From positions 17,846-81,845 of the forward strand of contig WRPH01000012.1 of the NCBI GenBank assembly GCA_009773375.1: DNA of 64,000 nt, written 5' to 3'. Source of the stretch: Paracoccaceae bacterium (GTDB lineage Bacteria > Pseudomonadota > Alphaproteobacteria > Rhodobacterales > Rhodobacteraceae). A model generated the notes under the pieces. The model did no database searches, was not told where the DNA came from, and saw only the letters and a program-made list of their open reading frames with translations. The position numbers and the translations under genes were made by a program. This document shows, piece by piece, positions 63,938-64,000 of the stretch; positions within the stretch are counted from its first letter, which is position 1, and each line of letters opens with the position of its first letter.

Positions 63938-64000
63938 TGTGAGTTCGGGCATGCCGTCGTGCAACTGAGTTTGCAGGAGGCTGGCGGTGGAGCACCAAAA
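63899..64000. other. Right-edge sequence following the istB break
   Basis: About 100 bases that no longer match istB. They probably belong to another element that inserted into istB and runs beyond the window; GGAGG near 63977 and a following open frame hint at a gene start. I cannot identify it. Confidence 0.3.

Overview
The window is GC-rich chromosomal DNA from an alphaproteobacterium, most likely a Rhodobacterales/Paracoccaceae relative. The evidence is the NasT/NasS-controlled nitrate assimilation operon, the nadABC order, the many solute-binding-protein ABC transporters and the codon bias. It is dense in catabolic and nitrogen-scavenging genes and ends in a mobile-element scrapyard.

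Layout. (1) 1-5099: a creatinine locus with a polyamine-type ABC transporter (permease cut by the left edge), a LysR regulator, creatininase and creatinase. (2) 5406-9250: a three-subunit molybdenum hydroxylase of the xanthine dehydrogenase/CoxMSL type plus a small MoaD/ThiS-like protein. (3) 9299-11393: a small unknown protein, a Crp/Fnr regulator and a TRIC/UPF0126 membrane protein. (4) 11450-22999, all minus: nasT-nasS, then nrtA-nrtB-nrtCD-nirB-nirD-nasA for nitrate uptake and reduction to ammonium. The nasS-nrtA gap holds two hexaloop hairpins overlapping an intrinsic terminator, the signature of ANTAR antitermination by NasT. (5) 23148-26645: nadA-nadB-nadC. (6) 26759-39290: a LacI regulator, a ribose-type ABC transporter and a four-carbon sugar-acid (tetronate) pathway (ltnD, otnI, otnK, otnC plus extra dehydrogenases, an aldo/keto reductase and a racemase-superfamily protein). 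Near-identical 14-bp palindromes tie these transcription units together. (7) 39327-56504: a second catabolic island with two D-threonine-aldolase/D-serine-dehydratase-fold PLP enzymes, a HypT-like LysR regulator, a MalK/UgpC-type ABC transporter, several SDRs, an unrecognised TIM-barrel-like protein, an ornithine-cyclodeaminase-family reductase, an MlrC/M81 protein, an aldehyde dehydrogenase and a metal amidohydrolase. Its substrate cannot be read from sequence. (8) 56744-60241: a nested set of dead insertion sequences (an IS3-family element carrying an IS5-family and an IS110-family insertion) beside a broken prophage endolysin/holin pair. (9) 60514-62871: SulP anion transporter and tandem universal stress protein. 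(10) 62872-64000: unassigned DNA and a truncated IS21-type istB.

The most unusual signal is a family of three 39-bp palindromic repeats inside the IS remnants, at 56837, 57147 and 57491. At least two are in-frame insertions in transposase genes, and the third lies at an internal deletion junction. Other points of interest are the NasT leader, the tetronate LacI regulon, and the consistent placement of a strong hairpin just downstream of each of the four ABC solute-binding-protein genes.
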